From an uncultured Eubacteriales bacterium (GTDB lineage Bacteria; Bacillota; Clostridia; Oscillospirales; Ruminococcaceae): 64,000 nt of DNA. Under the pieces are notes generated by a model that did not search any database, was not told the DNA's origin, and saw only the letters and a list, made by a program, of their open reading frames with translations. The stretch lies in NCBI GenBank assembly GCA_900319075.1, contig ONMZ01000001.1, forward strand, positions 1 to 64,000, read 5' to 3'. This document shows, piece by piece, positions 52,820-62,203 of the stretch. Within the stretch, counting starts at the first letter, position 1. The number at the start of each line of letters is the position of its first letter. A program made the position numbers and the translations under genes.

Positions 52820-53374
52820 TTATTGCTGCGCTACATACACCTCGGAAGCCACCCAGGTCCCATTTTGTTTGTGCAGATATATCCTGCTGCGGTCTATGGT
52901 CTTATATGTATCATAACAGTAAGATGTGGCTTCCTTTAAACTTGTCGGGACCATTGTATAATCATATACGATTATTGCCTTATCATCCATTTGTACAACA
53001 CTAAAAGCACAAAGATCTTTCCATTCCTTTGCACCGGTCGAATCACCCTGATCTGGGTCTGTCATAGCGAAAAGTTCTTCTGAAATATCTATCTTTGTTC
53101 CACACTCTTTAAGGGTTTTACCGTTGATATGTGCATATAGGATCTTAACGGCGCTATCCTCCAGTTCATCTTCAGCCTTATGTTCCCGTGGGTCAAAATG
53201 TTTAACATCAAAAAACTCTACGTCTTTAGCGTAAGATCTATTATTCTCGATCCAATATTTATTATAAAAATCGATCCCAAAACCTATTCCCTTTACCACC
53301 AGAAATACGACAGCACCCAAAACAAGAATAATAAACCCGATCAGGACAGGAGATATTCCCTTCTTGTCTTCCAT
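52820..53374 (-). CDS. Single-pass membrane protein of unknown function
   Basis: About 184 residues. A short cytoplasmic start is followed by a helix (about 10-31, ISPVLIGFIILVLGAVVFLV) and an extracytoplasmic alpha/beta domain. That domain includes CAFSVVQMDDKAIIVYDYTM and RSRIYLHKQNGTWVASEVY, a lipocalin- or NTF2-like pattern that I do not assign. AAAGGGA precedes the ATG at 53374. Confidence 0.75.
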   Translation of the reverse strand: MEDKKGISPVLIGFIILVLGAVVFLVVKGIGFGIDFYNKYWIENNRSYAKDVEFFDVKHFDPREHKAEDELEDSAVKILYAHINGKTLKECGTKIDISEELFAMTDPDQGDSTGAKEWKDLCAFSVVQMDDKAIIVYDYTMVPTSLKEATSYCYDTYKTIDRSRIYLHKQNGTWVASEVYVAQQ

Positions 53375-53417
53375 GATACCGTCCCTTTCATTGATCATTC
53401 GATCCTGCTATTTAATT

Positions 53418-53446
53418 ATTATATAGCCTAAGAAAGTAAAAGTCAA
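53418..53446 (-). promoter_or_regulatory. Promoter of the 52820-bPH unit
   Basis: Minus-strand TTGACT (53441-53446), 17 bases, TATAAT (53418-53423). Confidence 0.7.
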
Positions 53447-53551
53447 TACTGCGAATGATAATGTAAAGCACAAATTCCAGACATTTACTCATATCAAACT
53501 AAGCATTTTTATCATTATTATTCAAAGAGGCAGGATATTTATTGATAATTA

Positions 53552-53581
53552 TTGACAATATAACGTAAAATGTGATATACT
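53552..53581 (+). promoter_or_regulatory. Promoter of the diguanylate cyclase gene
   Basis: TTGACA (53552-53557), 18 bases, TATACT (53576-53581). Confidence 0.6.
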
Positions 53582-53619
53582 TAAATAAATATAAACAACT
53601 ATTGAACGGGGTGAAATTC

Positions 53620-55548
53620 TTGAGTATACGAAAGAATATATGCTTGATAACAGCCAGACTTGAAAAATCTCATGGAAGAAGAATTCTTGACGGTATATTT
53701 ACTCAATGTGAAAAATACGGTTATAACGTTACGGTTGTGTCCTCACTTACACATTTGCAGGATTTTGCAAAATCCTTCAACACAGGTGAATTAAATATTT
53801 TTAACCTTGTAGATTATAATTGTTTTGATGCCGTTATTCTGGACTCTATAACCCTGACCGAGGAATATTCCGGGATCACTATAGGCAAGATAGCTGACAG
53901 GATCGAAAAAGAATGTCATATCCCTGTGGTATGTCTGATTGTTCCTTACAGAGATTTTCCGTATATAAAAAGCCACAACGAAGAGATACATCGTGAAATG
54001 TGCCGTCATATCATAGAGGTTCACGGAAAGAAGAACATCTGCATACTAACAGGTCCCAAGGGTCATGTTGAGGCTGAAAACAGATTAAGCATCTTTCTGG
54101 ACGAAATTCAGAAACACGGTCTTTCTGTTCCAGACAAATATATAGTTTACGGAGATTTCTGGTACACAAGCGGTTTGGAGCTGGCAGACAGATTTCTCTC
54201 AGGCGAATTGCCCCTGCCGGAAGCTGTCATATGTGCAAGTGACCATATGGCGCTGGGACTTATTGAGGAACTTGATAAAAGCGGTGTAAAGATCCCAGAT
54301 GATCTTATTGTTGTGGGATACGAAGGCACTTCTGAAGCAAGTCTTAATAAGATCACTCTTACGAGCTTTGAATCAAACGAAAAACAGTCTGCTGCGGAAG
54401 CTGTTGATTATATCAGAAAGATAATTGATCCAGGTGAAGAGATCAAGCCTTTTGTTAGTTCTATGGAAAATATCTTCCACAAAGGTATGAGCTGTGGGTG
54501 CAGTCCTGATATGGACGTAACATCTGCTGTCTTTAAGGATTCACTTTATCAGACGGTAAGAAACTATAATTCTACTGATTTTACCGACAATGTCGATATC
54601 GGGCGGCTTATAGAAAGCTATATTTTTGAAAAACTGACCAGCTCAGGAACTCCCCAGAAATGCATTGATAATATTTATAAAAACCTGTCACTTATTATGC
54701 CTTACACAAACTTTTATCTTTGCTTACTGGAAAACTGGCTGGACATTGATTCAGAGCTTATCAAAGGATACCCGAAAAAAATGAAGATGGTCATTGCAAG
54801 CTCAAATGTGGGGGAGTTGGACTTTCACAATGATGAACAAAGTTTCTTATTTGATACAAAGCTTATGATACCCAGAATGCACGAGAAATGCGATAAGCCT
54901 TATGTCTTTTATTTCTCGGCTGTACACTTCAACGAAAAAACACTCGGCTACGCTGTGCTTCAGCGAGAACTTTCCTGTAAAAAAACCATTAACCTTGTTT
55001 ACCGTAACTGGCTCAGGTTTGTAAACACCGCCCTTGAAATGGTAAGGGCAAAGAACAAATATATGGTAATGTCCGTAAGAGATGAAATGACCGGGCTTTA
55101 CAACAGGCGTGGCATGTATGCAGAGCTCAATAAAATGCTCTCTTATTCAAGTGTCTCCGACAAGCTGTTTGTCGCAGTTGTTGATATGGACAGGCTTAAA
55201 TACATAAACGACACATACGGTCATTCCGAGGGTGATTTCAGCATTATAACCGTTGGCAAAGCTGCACAACAGATCACGTTAAAAACTGAAAAATGTATCA
55301 GAGCAGGAGGAGATGAGTTTTACATCATCGGAGTTGGTGATTACGACGAATCTGAAATACAAAAGCGTATCAATGTATTTTCCGAAACCATGAAGAAGCT
55401 TTCAGACGACTCAGGAAAGCCATACATCATATCCGCAAGTATAGGCTGCTGCGTTGGGTCCAAACAAAACTTTGACGAAACGCTTTCAATGGCTGATAAA
55501 GCAATGTATGAATATAAAGCCAAGAAAAAATCCAGAAACCATACGTAA
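53620..55548 (+). CDS. Diguanylate cyclase with LacI-type periplasmic-binding-like sensor
   Basis: Makes cyclic di-GMP. About 642 residues from a TTG start with GGGGTGA upstream. Residues 1-290 resemble the ligand-binding part of LacI/GalR regulators (KNICLITARLEKSHGRRIL, AVICASDHMALGLIEELDKSGVKIPDD) without the helix-turn-helix. A helical/GAF-like middle follows, and the GGDEF domain is at about 470-640 with DEMTGLYNRRGMY, VDMDRLKYINDTYGHSEGD and RAGGDEFYIIG. No membrane segment is seen, so it should sense a cytoplasmic sugar-like ligand. Monocistronic. Confidence 0.9.
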   Translation: MSIRKNICLITARLEKSHGRRILDGIFTQCEKYGYNVTVVSSLTHLQDFAKSFNTGELNIFNLVDYNCFDAVILDSITLTEEYSGITIGKIADRIEKECHIPVVCLIVPYRDFPYIKSHNEEIHREMCRHIIEVHGKKNICILTGPKGHVEAENRLSIFLDEIQKHGLSVPDKYIVYGDFWYTSGLELADRFLSGELPLPEAVICASDHMALGLIEELDKSGVKIPDDLIVVGYEGTSEASLNKITLTSFESNEKQSAAEAVDYIRKIIDPGEEIKPFVSSMENIFHKGMSCGCSPDMDVTSAVFKDSLYQTVRNYNSTDFTDNVDIGRLIESYIFEKLTSSGTPQKCIDNIYKNLSLIMPYTNFYLCLLENWLDIDSELIKGYPKKMKMVIASSNVGELDFHNDEQSFLFDTKLMIPRMHEKCDKPYVFYFSAVHFNEKTLGYAVLQRELSCKKTINLVYRNWLRFVNTALEMVRAKNKYMVMSVRDEMTGLYNRRGMYAELNKMLSYSSVSDKLFVAVVDMDRLKYINDTYGHSEGDFSIITVGKAAQQITLKTEKCIRAGGDEFYIIGVGDYDESEIQKRINVFSETMKKLSDDSGKPYIISASIGCCVGSKQNFDETLSMADKAMYEYKAKKKSRNHT

Positions 55549-55568
55549 TAAAAATCATAATAAAACGA

Positions 55569-55608
55569 CACCTCCGTTGGCAGTCAGCCTTCGGAGGTGA
55601 TTTTTTGA
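55569..55608 (+). terminator. Terminator after the diguanylate cyclase gene
   Basis: CACCTCCG (55569-55576) pairs with CGGAGGTG (55592-55599), followed by ATTTTTTG. Confidence 0.8.
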
Positions 55609-55684
55609 AAGAATAAACATATCTTACTAAAAATCATATTTTACATGAATAAATAATATGCGTGGCAGTCAATTATTTTTGAAT

Positions 55685-55716
55685 AAAAAAAGCTGCACAT
55701 AACAATGTACAGCTTT
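55685..55716 (-). terminator. Terminator of the tRNA cluster
   Basis: On the minus strand AAGCTGTACA pairs with TGTGCAGCTT, followed by a T-run, directly after tRNA-Cys. Confidence 0.8.
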
Positions 55717-55717
55717 A

Positions 55718-55788
55718 AGGCGCCACCCGGATTTGAACCGGGGATCAAGGTGTTGCAGACCTACGCCTTACCACTTGGCTATAGCGCC
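55718..55788 (-). tRNA. tRNA-Cys (GCA)
   Basis: 71 nt. A GGCGCTA/TGGCGCC acceptor stem, GGTTCAAATCC T-loop region and anticodon GCA in CTGCAAC. CCA is not encoded. Last of five co-oriented tRNAs. Confidence 0.93.
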
Positions 55789-55795
55789 ATAATAA

Positions 55796-55868
55796 AGCGG
55801 CTTACGAGGCTCGAACTCGCTACCTCCACCTTGGCAAGGTGGCGCTCTACCAGATGAGCTAAAGCCGC
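55796..55868 (-). tRNA. tRNA-Gly (GCC)
   Basis: 73 nt. Acceptor GCGGCTT, D-loop AGCTCATCTGGTAGAGC, anticodon GCC in CTTGCCAAG, T-arm GAGTTCGAGCCTC. CCA is not encoded. Confidence 0.93.
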
Positions 55869-55881
55869 AAATAAATCAAAG

Positions 55882-55954
55882 TGCCTCCGGACGGAATCGA
55901 ACCATCGACACGGGGATTTTCAGTCCCCTGCTCTACCTACTGAGCTACAGAGGC
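55882..55954 (-). tRNA. tRNA-Phe (GAA)
   Basis: 73 nt. Acceptor GCCTCTG/CGGAGGC, anticodon GAA in CTGAAAATC, T-arm GGTTCGATTCC. CCA is not encoded. Confidence 0.93.
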
Positions 55955-56005
55955 AAAACTCTGTAAACTTAGTCCAGTTATATGAAAAGATACAGAGAAC
56001 CAAAA

Positions 56006-56079
56006 CGACCGGAATGGGGCTCGAACCCACGACCTCTAGCGTGACAGGCTAGCGTTCTAACCAGCTGAACTACCCGGCC
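56006..56079 (-). tRNA. tRNA-Asp (GTC)
   Basis: 74 nt. Acceptor GGCCGGG, anticodon GTC in CCTGTCACG, T-arm GGGTTCGAGCCCC, discriminator G as expected for tRNA-Asp. CCA is not encoded. Confidence 0.93.
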
Positions 56080-56083
56080 TTGA

Positions 56084-56159
56084 TGGTGGGGACAACAGGG
56101 ATCGAACCTGTGACCCTCTGCTTGTAAGGCAGATGCTCTCCCAGCTGAGCTATACCCCC
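56084..56159 (-). tRNA. tRNA-Val (TAC), CCA encoded
   Basis: 73 nt plus an encoded CCA (56084-56086). Acceptor GGGGGTA, D-arm AGCTCAGCTGGGAGAGC, anticodon TAC in CTTACAAG, T-arm AGGTTCGATCC. First of the cluster and the only one with a genomic CCA. Confidence 0.93.
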
Positions 56160-56245
56160 AACATCGTCACCTCTTCAAGTGACGAAATTAATTATACAAC
56201 AAATCGAGCGATTTGTCAAGCGTTTTTCAGAAAAAATACCAAGCT

Positions 56246-56575
56246 TTATTTATTCTTTTCTATCCTTATCGATGATACCACCGCATAAACGATTATTACA
56301 GCGATAAGGACAAAAGAAATATACATCAGCGCTTTGATTTTCAGCACTATCCTCAAACCGTTAAGCAAAAACAAACACGCAAGCATTAGAAGAACAATGC
56401 CGGATTGTTTATAATAAGGCCGAAGATACATAGTTTCTCGTTCATCTTTTGAAGCATAGATATAAGCATTATTAAAGCAATAACCCTTACATTGCAGATG
56501 CCTTATCCCGGCAATGACCAAGGCAGCAGCAATACCAAAAAGAATAACAGCCAGAATTATCTGTGCAGTGCTCAT
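56246..56575 (-). CDS. Small membrane protein of unknown function
   Basis: 109 residues with three hydrophobic segments (about 4-22, 55-70, 80-102). It opens STAQIILAVILFGIAAALVI. It sits 11 bases after hslO and is probably co-transcribed with it. No family is recognised. Confidence 0.7.
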   Translation of the reverse strand: MSTAQIILAVILFGIAAALVIAGIRHLQCKGYCFNNAYIYASKDERETMYLRPYYKQSGIVLLMLACLFLLNGLRIVLKIKALMYISFVLIAVIIVYAVVSSIRIEKNK

Positions 56576-56586
56576 CGTTCACCCCA

Positions 56587-57468
56587 CTACTTCTTTTTTG
56601 CGCTTTCAACCAGCTTTAATATTTCCTGGGAGGTGAAAGAATACTTTTTGTCGCAAAAATGGCACTCCACCTGTGTCTCAGGATCTTTTGCCATGTCCTT
56701 GAGCTCATTTTCCCCCAGTGAGATAAGCGCCTTTTCAACTCTTTCCCTTGAGCAATCGCATCTATACTCGACTTTGAAATCATCAAGCACGTTCGGTTCA
56801 AGACCTTCAAGTGCTTTAAGGGCGATCTCCTCCGTGGTCATACCGTCCGAGATCATCTGTGTCACCGACTGCATGGAATTTATATTCTTCTCTATCTGAT
56901 CTATTGCGCTTTCCGGAGCAAAAGGAAGCAGCTGAACAAGGAAACCTCCTGCACAATTAACAGTAAGATCGGGATTTACAAGCACGCCCAGCGCACATAC
57001 GCTCGGCACCTGCTCACTCAGAGCAAGGTAGCTGGTTATATCCTCAGCGACCTCTCCCGAAACAATAGGCACCTGACCAACATAAGGTTCTTTCAGACCA
57101 AGATCTTTAACAACGCTCAAAGTCCCCTGTTTACCTATGGCACCGCCAACGTCAAGCTTGCCTTTTGCATTCAGCGCAAGCTCAACAACAGGGTTCTGGA
57201 TATATGCCCTGACGTTGCCGAAGCTATCCGAAACACAGATAAGCGCACCTGCGGGTCCGCCGCCTTCCATTCTGACTGTAATACTGTCTTTTTCGCCTTT
57301 AAGACCAAAGCCAAGCAGAGATGTTGCCATAGCAAGCCTTCCAAGACCTGCGGTACACACAGCAGAGGTCTTATGTATCTGTTCTATCCTTGAAACAATA
57401 TCCTTACCGTCAATGGCACTGCACACCACCGAAGCGTCTTTACTAATAGCACGAACAATTCTTCCCAT
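56587..57468 (-). CDS. hslO: Redox-regulated chaperone Hsp33
   Basis: A holdase activated by disulfide formation under oxidative stress. 293 residues; the N-terminal domain has RMEGGGPAGALICVSDSFG and the C-terminal zinc switch has CDC (about 238-240) and CHFC (about 271-274), all four Cys present. AAGGAG precedes the ATG. Confidence 0.94.
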   Translation of the reverse strand: MGRIVRAISKDASVVCSAIDGKDIVSRIEQIHKTSAVCTAGLGRLAMATSLLGFGLKGEKDSITVRMEGGGPAGALICVSDSFGNVRAYIQNPVVELALNAKGKLDVGGAIGKQGTLSVVKDLGLKEPYVGQVPIVSGEVAEDITSYLALSEQVPSVCALGVLVNPDLTVNCAGGFLVQLLPFAPESAIDQIEKNINSMQSVTQMISDGMTTEEIALKALEGLEPNVLDDFKVEYRCDCSRERVEKALISLGENELKDMAKDPETQVECHFCDKKYSFTSQEILKLVESAKKK

Positions 57469-57533
57469 TAAAACTTCTCCTTGATATTAACATACGTTTT
57501 TTATAATAAAAGCGTTACAACAATATTTTTTTG

Positions 57534-58280
57534 TCAAACTCTTTTGCACACCCACAAAATACGCTGACTCGTTTGCTTTGCAGGGTCAAGCGAGAAGTCG
57601 TCAAATCTTCCTATCAGCTCAAAGCTGTTTTCAGCAAGTGCGCTTTCAACAAAACTATCCTCAAAAAGGATCTCTGTAAAATCATCACTGTACCTTGTAT
57701 ATCTACCATCATCGTCTTTTTCAAAAAAATCAAGATAGATATGTACACTTAAATCTTCTGCAAGCTCATTCTGCCAGGCACAAAAACAATCTTCATTATC
57801 AAAGTTAAAAGCGTTATTAGCAAGCACTTGTTTATGTTTATACTCCGTATTCAGGTCAAATACAAACAAGCCTCCGACACAGGTGTACATAGACACACGC
57901 TCAAAGGCTTTTTGAAGCTGCTGCTTATTACTAAGATGATTAAAACTGTCAAGGATACAAACGGTACAGTCAACCGCACCGTAAAGCTCAAGCTCAGTTA
58001 GATCCTGCTGTAAAAAAGTGACCGGCAGATCCTTGCCGTCTAATTTTTGCAGTGCAGCATCCAACATTTCAGGCGAATTATCCACGCCCACAACATCGTA
58101 TCCTTTTTGTGCAAGTTTCTCACTAAGACTGCCTGTACCGCAGGCAAGATCAAGAACGACCTCTTTATAATCGGCATATTTTTGAATAAGACCATGTACA
58201 AGATCCGCTATCAGATCATAATCCACATTGCCGGTCAGCCGATCGTAGAATTGAGCAAATCGTTGGTATCCGAAGTTCAT
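57534..58280 (-). CDS. Class I SAM-dependent methyltransferase
   Basis: 248 residues. Motif I is VLDLACGTGSLSEKLA (about 41-56), motif II VVGVDNSPEML, and CTVCILDSFNHLSN follows. Substrate unknown. The start overlaps the upstream regulator gene by four bases, a pairing that suggests co-expression. Confidence 0.85.
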   Translation of the reverse strand: MNFGYQRFAQFYDRLTGNVDYDLIADLVHGLIQKYADYKEVVLDLACGTGSLSEKLAQKGYDVVGVDNSPEMLDAALQKLDGKDLPVTFLQQDLTELELYGAVDCTVCILDSFNHLSNKQQLQKAFERVSMYTCVGGLFVFDLNTEYKHKQVLANNAFNFDNEDCFCAWQNELAEDLSVHIYLDFFEKDDDGRYTRYSDDFTEILFEDSFVESALAENSFELIGRFDDFSLDPAKQTSQRILWVCKRV

Positions 58281-58585
58281 TCCTCAGATTCCTTCTTTTT
58301 ATTCATTCTTTCAAAAACAATGTTGTAGCCGCCGCTGCCATCATATGTGAGCGATCTGTTCACACGGCTGATAGTTGCCGTAGAAGCGCCTGTCTTACGG
58401 ACGATCTCGCTATAAACATTGTCATCAATGAGCATTTTTGCAACCTGGAAACGCTGTGAGAGTGCTTTAAGTTCAGGAATGGTACAAAGATCCTTGAAAA
58501 AAGATCTGCACTCCTCAACAGTTTCAAGATGAAGTATAGCCTCATAAAGATCATCAAGATTTTTGATTTCCATACGTTCTTTCAT
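58277..58585 (-). CDS. YerC/YecD-family TrpR-like DNA-binding protein
   Basis: 102 residues. The TrpR-like helix-turn-helix is visible as KALSQRFQVAKMLIDD and IVRKTGASTATISRVNRSL (about 62-80). YerC-family proteins are small regulators of uncertain target. AAAGGAG precedes the ATG. First gene of a two-gene unit. Confidence 0.9.
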   Translation of the reverse strand: MKERMEIKNLDDLYEAILHLETVEECRSFFKDLCTIPELKALSQRFQVAKMLIDDNVYSEIVRKTGASTATISRVNRSLTYDGSGGYNIVFERMNKKKESEE

Positions 58586-58729
58586 AAAAACTCTCCTTTA
58601 GCATTTCATAATGTAAAGTGTTAAACCATAATAACAGTTTATCACAAAAGAGCTGAAATGTAAAGGAGAATTATGAATATTTTATTTATATTTTCTTAAT
58701 TTTATTGTAAGCGGATGCTTTGCCGGAAT

Positions 58730-59317
58730 TCAATCCTGTGAAACCTCTTCTATAATACTACGGATCGTTTCTACGCCCTCACCGGTAATGGCTGAAAACT
58801 CAACACAGGTAATATCTTCAAAACACGGGATCTCGGTTTTGAATGCCTCCATTCTGAGCTTTCTCTGAGTTGGTTTTAATTTATCCGCCTTTGTAAGCAC
58901 AACTACAAACGGTATTTCACTATCAATAAGGAAATCGATCATCTGAATATCATCCTTTGATGGCGGATGGCGCATATCTATCAGCTGAAACACAAGCGCA
59001 AGTTCACGCTCTGCATCGCTCAGATAGCTTCCTATCAGATCTCCCCATTTTTTCTTTTCGCTTTTTGACACATTTGCATAACCGTACCCGGGAAGATCAA
59101 CTATATAAATATTTTCAAGTGAATAAAAATTTATAGTTGCCGTCTTTCCGGGCATAGAGCTTACTCTGGCAAGGTTTTTCCGATTAAAGATCTTGTTTAT
59201 AAGCGAGCTTTTCCCTACATTGGAGCGTCCGGAAAAGGCTATCTCTATTCTGTCCGATGCAGGCATTTGTTTATAATCTGCATATGAGGTTACGAATTCA
59301 GCAAGATTGATATTCAT
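58730..59317 (-). CDS. engB: Ribosome biogenesis GTPase EngB/YsxC
   Basis: Required for 50S subunit assembly. 195 residues: G1 GRSNVGKSSLIN (about 30-41), G3 DLPGYGYA, G4 TKADK, G5 SAITGEG. AAGGAG precedes the ATG. It follows lon directly, the usual Firmicutes order. Confidence 0.94.
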   Translation of the reverse strand: MNINLAEFVTSYADYKQMPASDRIEIAFSGRSNVGKSSLINKIFNRKNLARVSSMPGKTATINFYSLENIYIVDLPGYGYANVSKSEKKKWGDLIGSYLSDAERELALVFQLIDMRHPPSKDDIQMIDFLIDSEIPFVVVLTKADKLKPTQRKLRMEAFKTEIPCFEDITCVEFSAITGEGVETIRSIIEEVSQD

Positions 59318-59338
59318 TGGATGCTCCTTAATAATTAT

Positions 59339-61753
59339 TTATACTGTCACTTTCTTTCTTCCTCTTGTCTTCTTTGCAGGCACCAACTCAAGCGACAGTC
59401 TTCTTTTGCTTTTCTCCTCAACAAGGGCTGCATCAAGTACATCATCGATAGTTTTAGCAAAAATAAACTCAGCATTCATCTTTACGATGTCCTCGACCTC
59501 ATCAAGATCACCTTTATTGGCAAAAGGTATCACACAGGTCTTTACACCTGCTTTATAAGCAGCCATTGTTTTTTCACGCAGTCCGCCGATAGCAAGAACT
59601 TTACCGGTCAGAGTGATCTCACCGGTCATCGCCACATCGGAACGTACTTTAAGTCCGCTGAGCGCTGAAACAATAGCGGTTATCATTGTAACGCCTGCTG
59701 AAGGACCGTCCTTTGGCACTGCTCCCTCCGGTGCATGGATATGAAGGTCTTTCTTTTCGTAGAAATCACTGCTTATACCATACTTTTCAGCAATGCTGCG
59801 GCAGTAACTAACAGCTATCCTTGCAGATTCCTTCATAACATCTCCAAGCGATCCGGTTAGTTCGATCTTGCCTTTTCCGTCGAGCACAAGCACCTCAAGA
59901 GGCATTATAACGCCGCCAACAGAAGTCCATGCAAGACCGTTTACGCAACCGACACTATCTTCAGCCGAAACAAGGTCCGGAAGATATTTCTCGTGCCCAA
60001 GGTACTTGCTCAGATTTGAAACGTTGAAAGAAACAGATTTTACATCATTTTCAACTATCTCTCGTGCTGCTTTTCTGCAAAGCTTACCAATGGCTCTTTC
60101 AAGATTTCTGACACCTGCTTCCTTTGTGTAGCTGTCAATAAGTTTATAAAGAGCATCATTTGATATTTTAAACATTGACGTTGTGAGGCCATGATTAGCA
60201 AGCTGCTTTTTAACAAGATGCTTCTTGGCAATATTATATTTTTCCTCACGGGTATAGCTTGAAAGTTCAATAACCTCCATTCGGTCAAGCAGCGGAGCCT
60301 GGACCGTATCAAGGGTATTGGCGGTAGTAATGAAAAGCACCTCGCTCAGATCGAACGGTATCTCTATGTAGTGGTCCCTAAAAGCGTTATTCTGCTCGCT
60401 GTCAAGCACTTCAAGCATAGCCGAGGAAGGGTCACCTCTGAAATCGTTAGACATTTTATCAATCTCATCAAGAAGCATTACAGGGTTCATGCTGCCCGAA
60501 AGCTTCATAGCATTTATTATGCGCCCGGGCATTGAGCCAACATAGGTTTTTCTATGGCCTCTGATATCGCTTTCATCCTTAACTCCCCCAAGGGATACTC
60601 TCACATAATTCCTGCCAAGGGCTCTTGCTATACTTTTGGCAACGGATGTTTTACCCACTCCAGGAGGTCCGACAAGGCACAGTATCTGCCCTTTGACATC
60701 AGGAGCAAGTGCTCTGACCGACAAGTTCTCAAGGATCCTTTCCTTGACTTTTTTCAAGCCATAGTGATCCGCATCAAGGATCTTAGCTGCCTTTTTGACA
60801 TCTGTTCTGTCCTTTGTAAAAGAATTCCAAGGCAAGGACAGGACCGTATCAAGATAATTGGTTATTACCACCGCTTCCTGGGAACCGATAGGCATATGCA
60901 CAAGCCTTTTGGCTTCGCTGACAAGTTTTTCTTCGCTTTTTTCGTCAAGACCCAGCTTTTTTATTCTTTCAATATATTTATCCGAATCAGCATCATCACT
61001 TTCTGCCGATTCACCGTCAAGTTCATGCTGAAGTGCCTTTATCTGCTCACGGATATAGTACTCACGCTGGTTATCTTCTATCTGCGTCCTTACCTGGTCA
61101 TGTATCTGCTGTTCGAGGGTGAGGACATTTATTTCTCTTGAAAGTATCTTCAGCAGCATAGCCAGTTTTTCGCCGACTGTAGATGCCTCAAGCAGCGCCT
61201 GTCTGTCCTGGAACGAAAGAGAGATGTTAAAAGCTATGCTTTCAAAAAGCTCAATCGGAGTCTTTGAACCGAGTATCTGTGAATATAGCTCCTGGGGCAT
61301 TCTTGGAAGAAGCTTTGCATAGTCTTCAAATGCTGCAACTACCTCTCTGAACAATGCAATAACTTCCATTTTTTCAAGCTTTTCTCTGGGATAGTTATGC
61401 ATCATCTTTATCTCTGCTTCGTATCCGTACTTATGTTCAAAAAGATTTATAAGCTTAGCTCTGTTAACTCCCTCGACCAATACACGGTAAACACTGCCTG
61501 TTCTTACTATCTGTTTGACTCTTACAACAGTACCTATGGAATAGCAGTCTTTCTTCTCCGGCTTTTCCACGTTCACATCCTTCTGGGCAGCAAGAAAAAC
61601 AGGGATATCCTTTTCCATAGCATTTTTTATACTTCTTACAGAAAAGTTCCTTCCCACATCAAAATACACTGTCATATTCGGGAAAACGACCAGATCTCTC
61701 GTAGGGACAAAGTCCAGTATTATATTCTTTTTAATGTTTGTTTTTTCGCTCAT
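59339..61753 (-). CDS. lon: ATP-dependent protease Lon
   Basis: 804 residues. N-terminal LON domain (about 8-205), AAA+ domain with Walker A CLVGPPGVGKTSVAKS (about 363-378) and Walker B PVMLLDEIDKM, then the protease domain with PKDGPSAGVTM holding the catalytic Ser and a Lys in TGEITLTGKVLAIGGLREK. A basic KKTRGRKK tail ends it. It begins a unit with engB. Confidence 0.95.
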   Translation of the reverse strand: MSEKTNIKKNIILDFVPTRDLVVFPNMTVYFDVGRNFSVRSIKNAMEKDIPVFLAAQKDVNVEKPEKKDCYSIGTVVRVKQIVRTGSVYRVLVEGVNRAKLINLFEHKYGYEAEIKMMHNYPREKLEKMEVIALFREVVAAFEDYAKLLPRMPQELYSQILGSKTPIELFESIAFNISLSFQDRQALLEASTVGEKLAMLLKILSREINVLTLEQQIHDQVRTQIEDNQREYYIREQIKALQHELDGESAESDDADSDKYIERIKKLGLDEKSEEKLVSEAKRLVHMPIGSQEAVVITNYLDTVLSLPWNSFTKDRTDVKKAAKILDADHYGLKKVKERILENLSVRALAPDVKGQILCLVGPPGVGKTSVAKSIARALGRNYVRVSLGGVKDESDIRGHRKTYVGSMPGRIINAMKLSGSMNPVMLLDEIDKMSNDFRGDPSSAMLEVLDSEQNNAFRDHYIEIPFDLSEVLFITTANTLDTVQAPLLDRMEVIELSSYTREEKYNIAKKHLVKKQLANHGLTTSMFKISNDALYKLIDSYTKEAGVRNLERAIGKLCRKAAREIVENDVKSVSFNVSNLSKYLGHEKYLPDLVSAEDSVGCVNGLAWTSVGGVIMPLEVLVLDGKGKIELTGSLGDVMKESARIAVSYCRSIAEKYGISSDFYEKKDLHIHAPEGAVPKDGPSAGVTMITAIVSALSGLKVRSDVAMTGEITLTGKVLAIGGLREKTMAAYKAGVKTCVIPFANKGDLDEVEDIVKMNAEFIFAKTIDDVLDAALVEEKSKRRLSLELVPAKKTRGRKKVTV

Positions 61754-61865
61754 AGTTAAATCCTATCCTTTCTCAAGGCTAACGGATAGAATACACTTCT
61801 TTTCCGTAAAAGTAATTATAACACAGACGCTGTATTTTTTCAAGTGCAGTTTATTGCCATAATAT

Positions 61866-61897
61866 GCAAAAAGAGGCATCCTATAAAGGATACCTCT
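61866..61897 (-). terminator. Terminator of the rpsF-ssb-rpsR operon
   Basis: AGAGGCATCC (61872-61881) pairs with GGATACCTCT (61888-61897), one G-U; followed on the minus strand by TTTTT. Confidence 0.8.
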
Positions 61898-61912
61898 CAA
61901 ATAAAGCTTATA

Positions 61913-62158
61913 TTAGTCAGAAACATAAGGGATAAGAGCCACATGGCGAGCTCTCTTTATAGCTTTTGTAAGCTCTCTCTGGTGGTAAGCACATGTTCCG
62001 GTAACACGTCTTGGAAGGATCTTTGATCTCTCCGTCATGCACTTTCTAAGCTTTGCGATATCTTTATAGTCGATAGTTTCAGCTCTGTCAACACAGAACA
62101 TACAAACCTTCTTACGACCTCTTTTCATTGGTCTTGAAGCTGTTTTTTCCATTGCCAT
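61913..62158 (-). CDS. rpsR: 30S ribosomal protein S18
   Basis: About 81 residues, start ATG at 62158 with AGGAG ten bases upstream; a GTG at 62170 overlaps that site. Signature [20 protein letters not shown] and [20 protein letters not shown]. It has Cys in MFCVD, so it may be the zinc-binding form. Last gene of the operon. Confidence 0.95.
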   Translation of the reverse strand: MAMEKTASRPMKRGRKKVCMFCVDRAETIDYKDIAKLRKCMTERSKILPRRVTGTCAYHQRELTKAIKRARHVALIPYVSD

Positions 62159-62203
62159 TGTCGTTTTCACTCCTAACTATTCAATGTTATGATCTTCAAA
62201 TTG

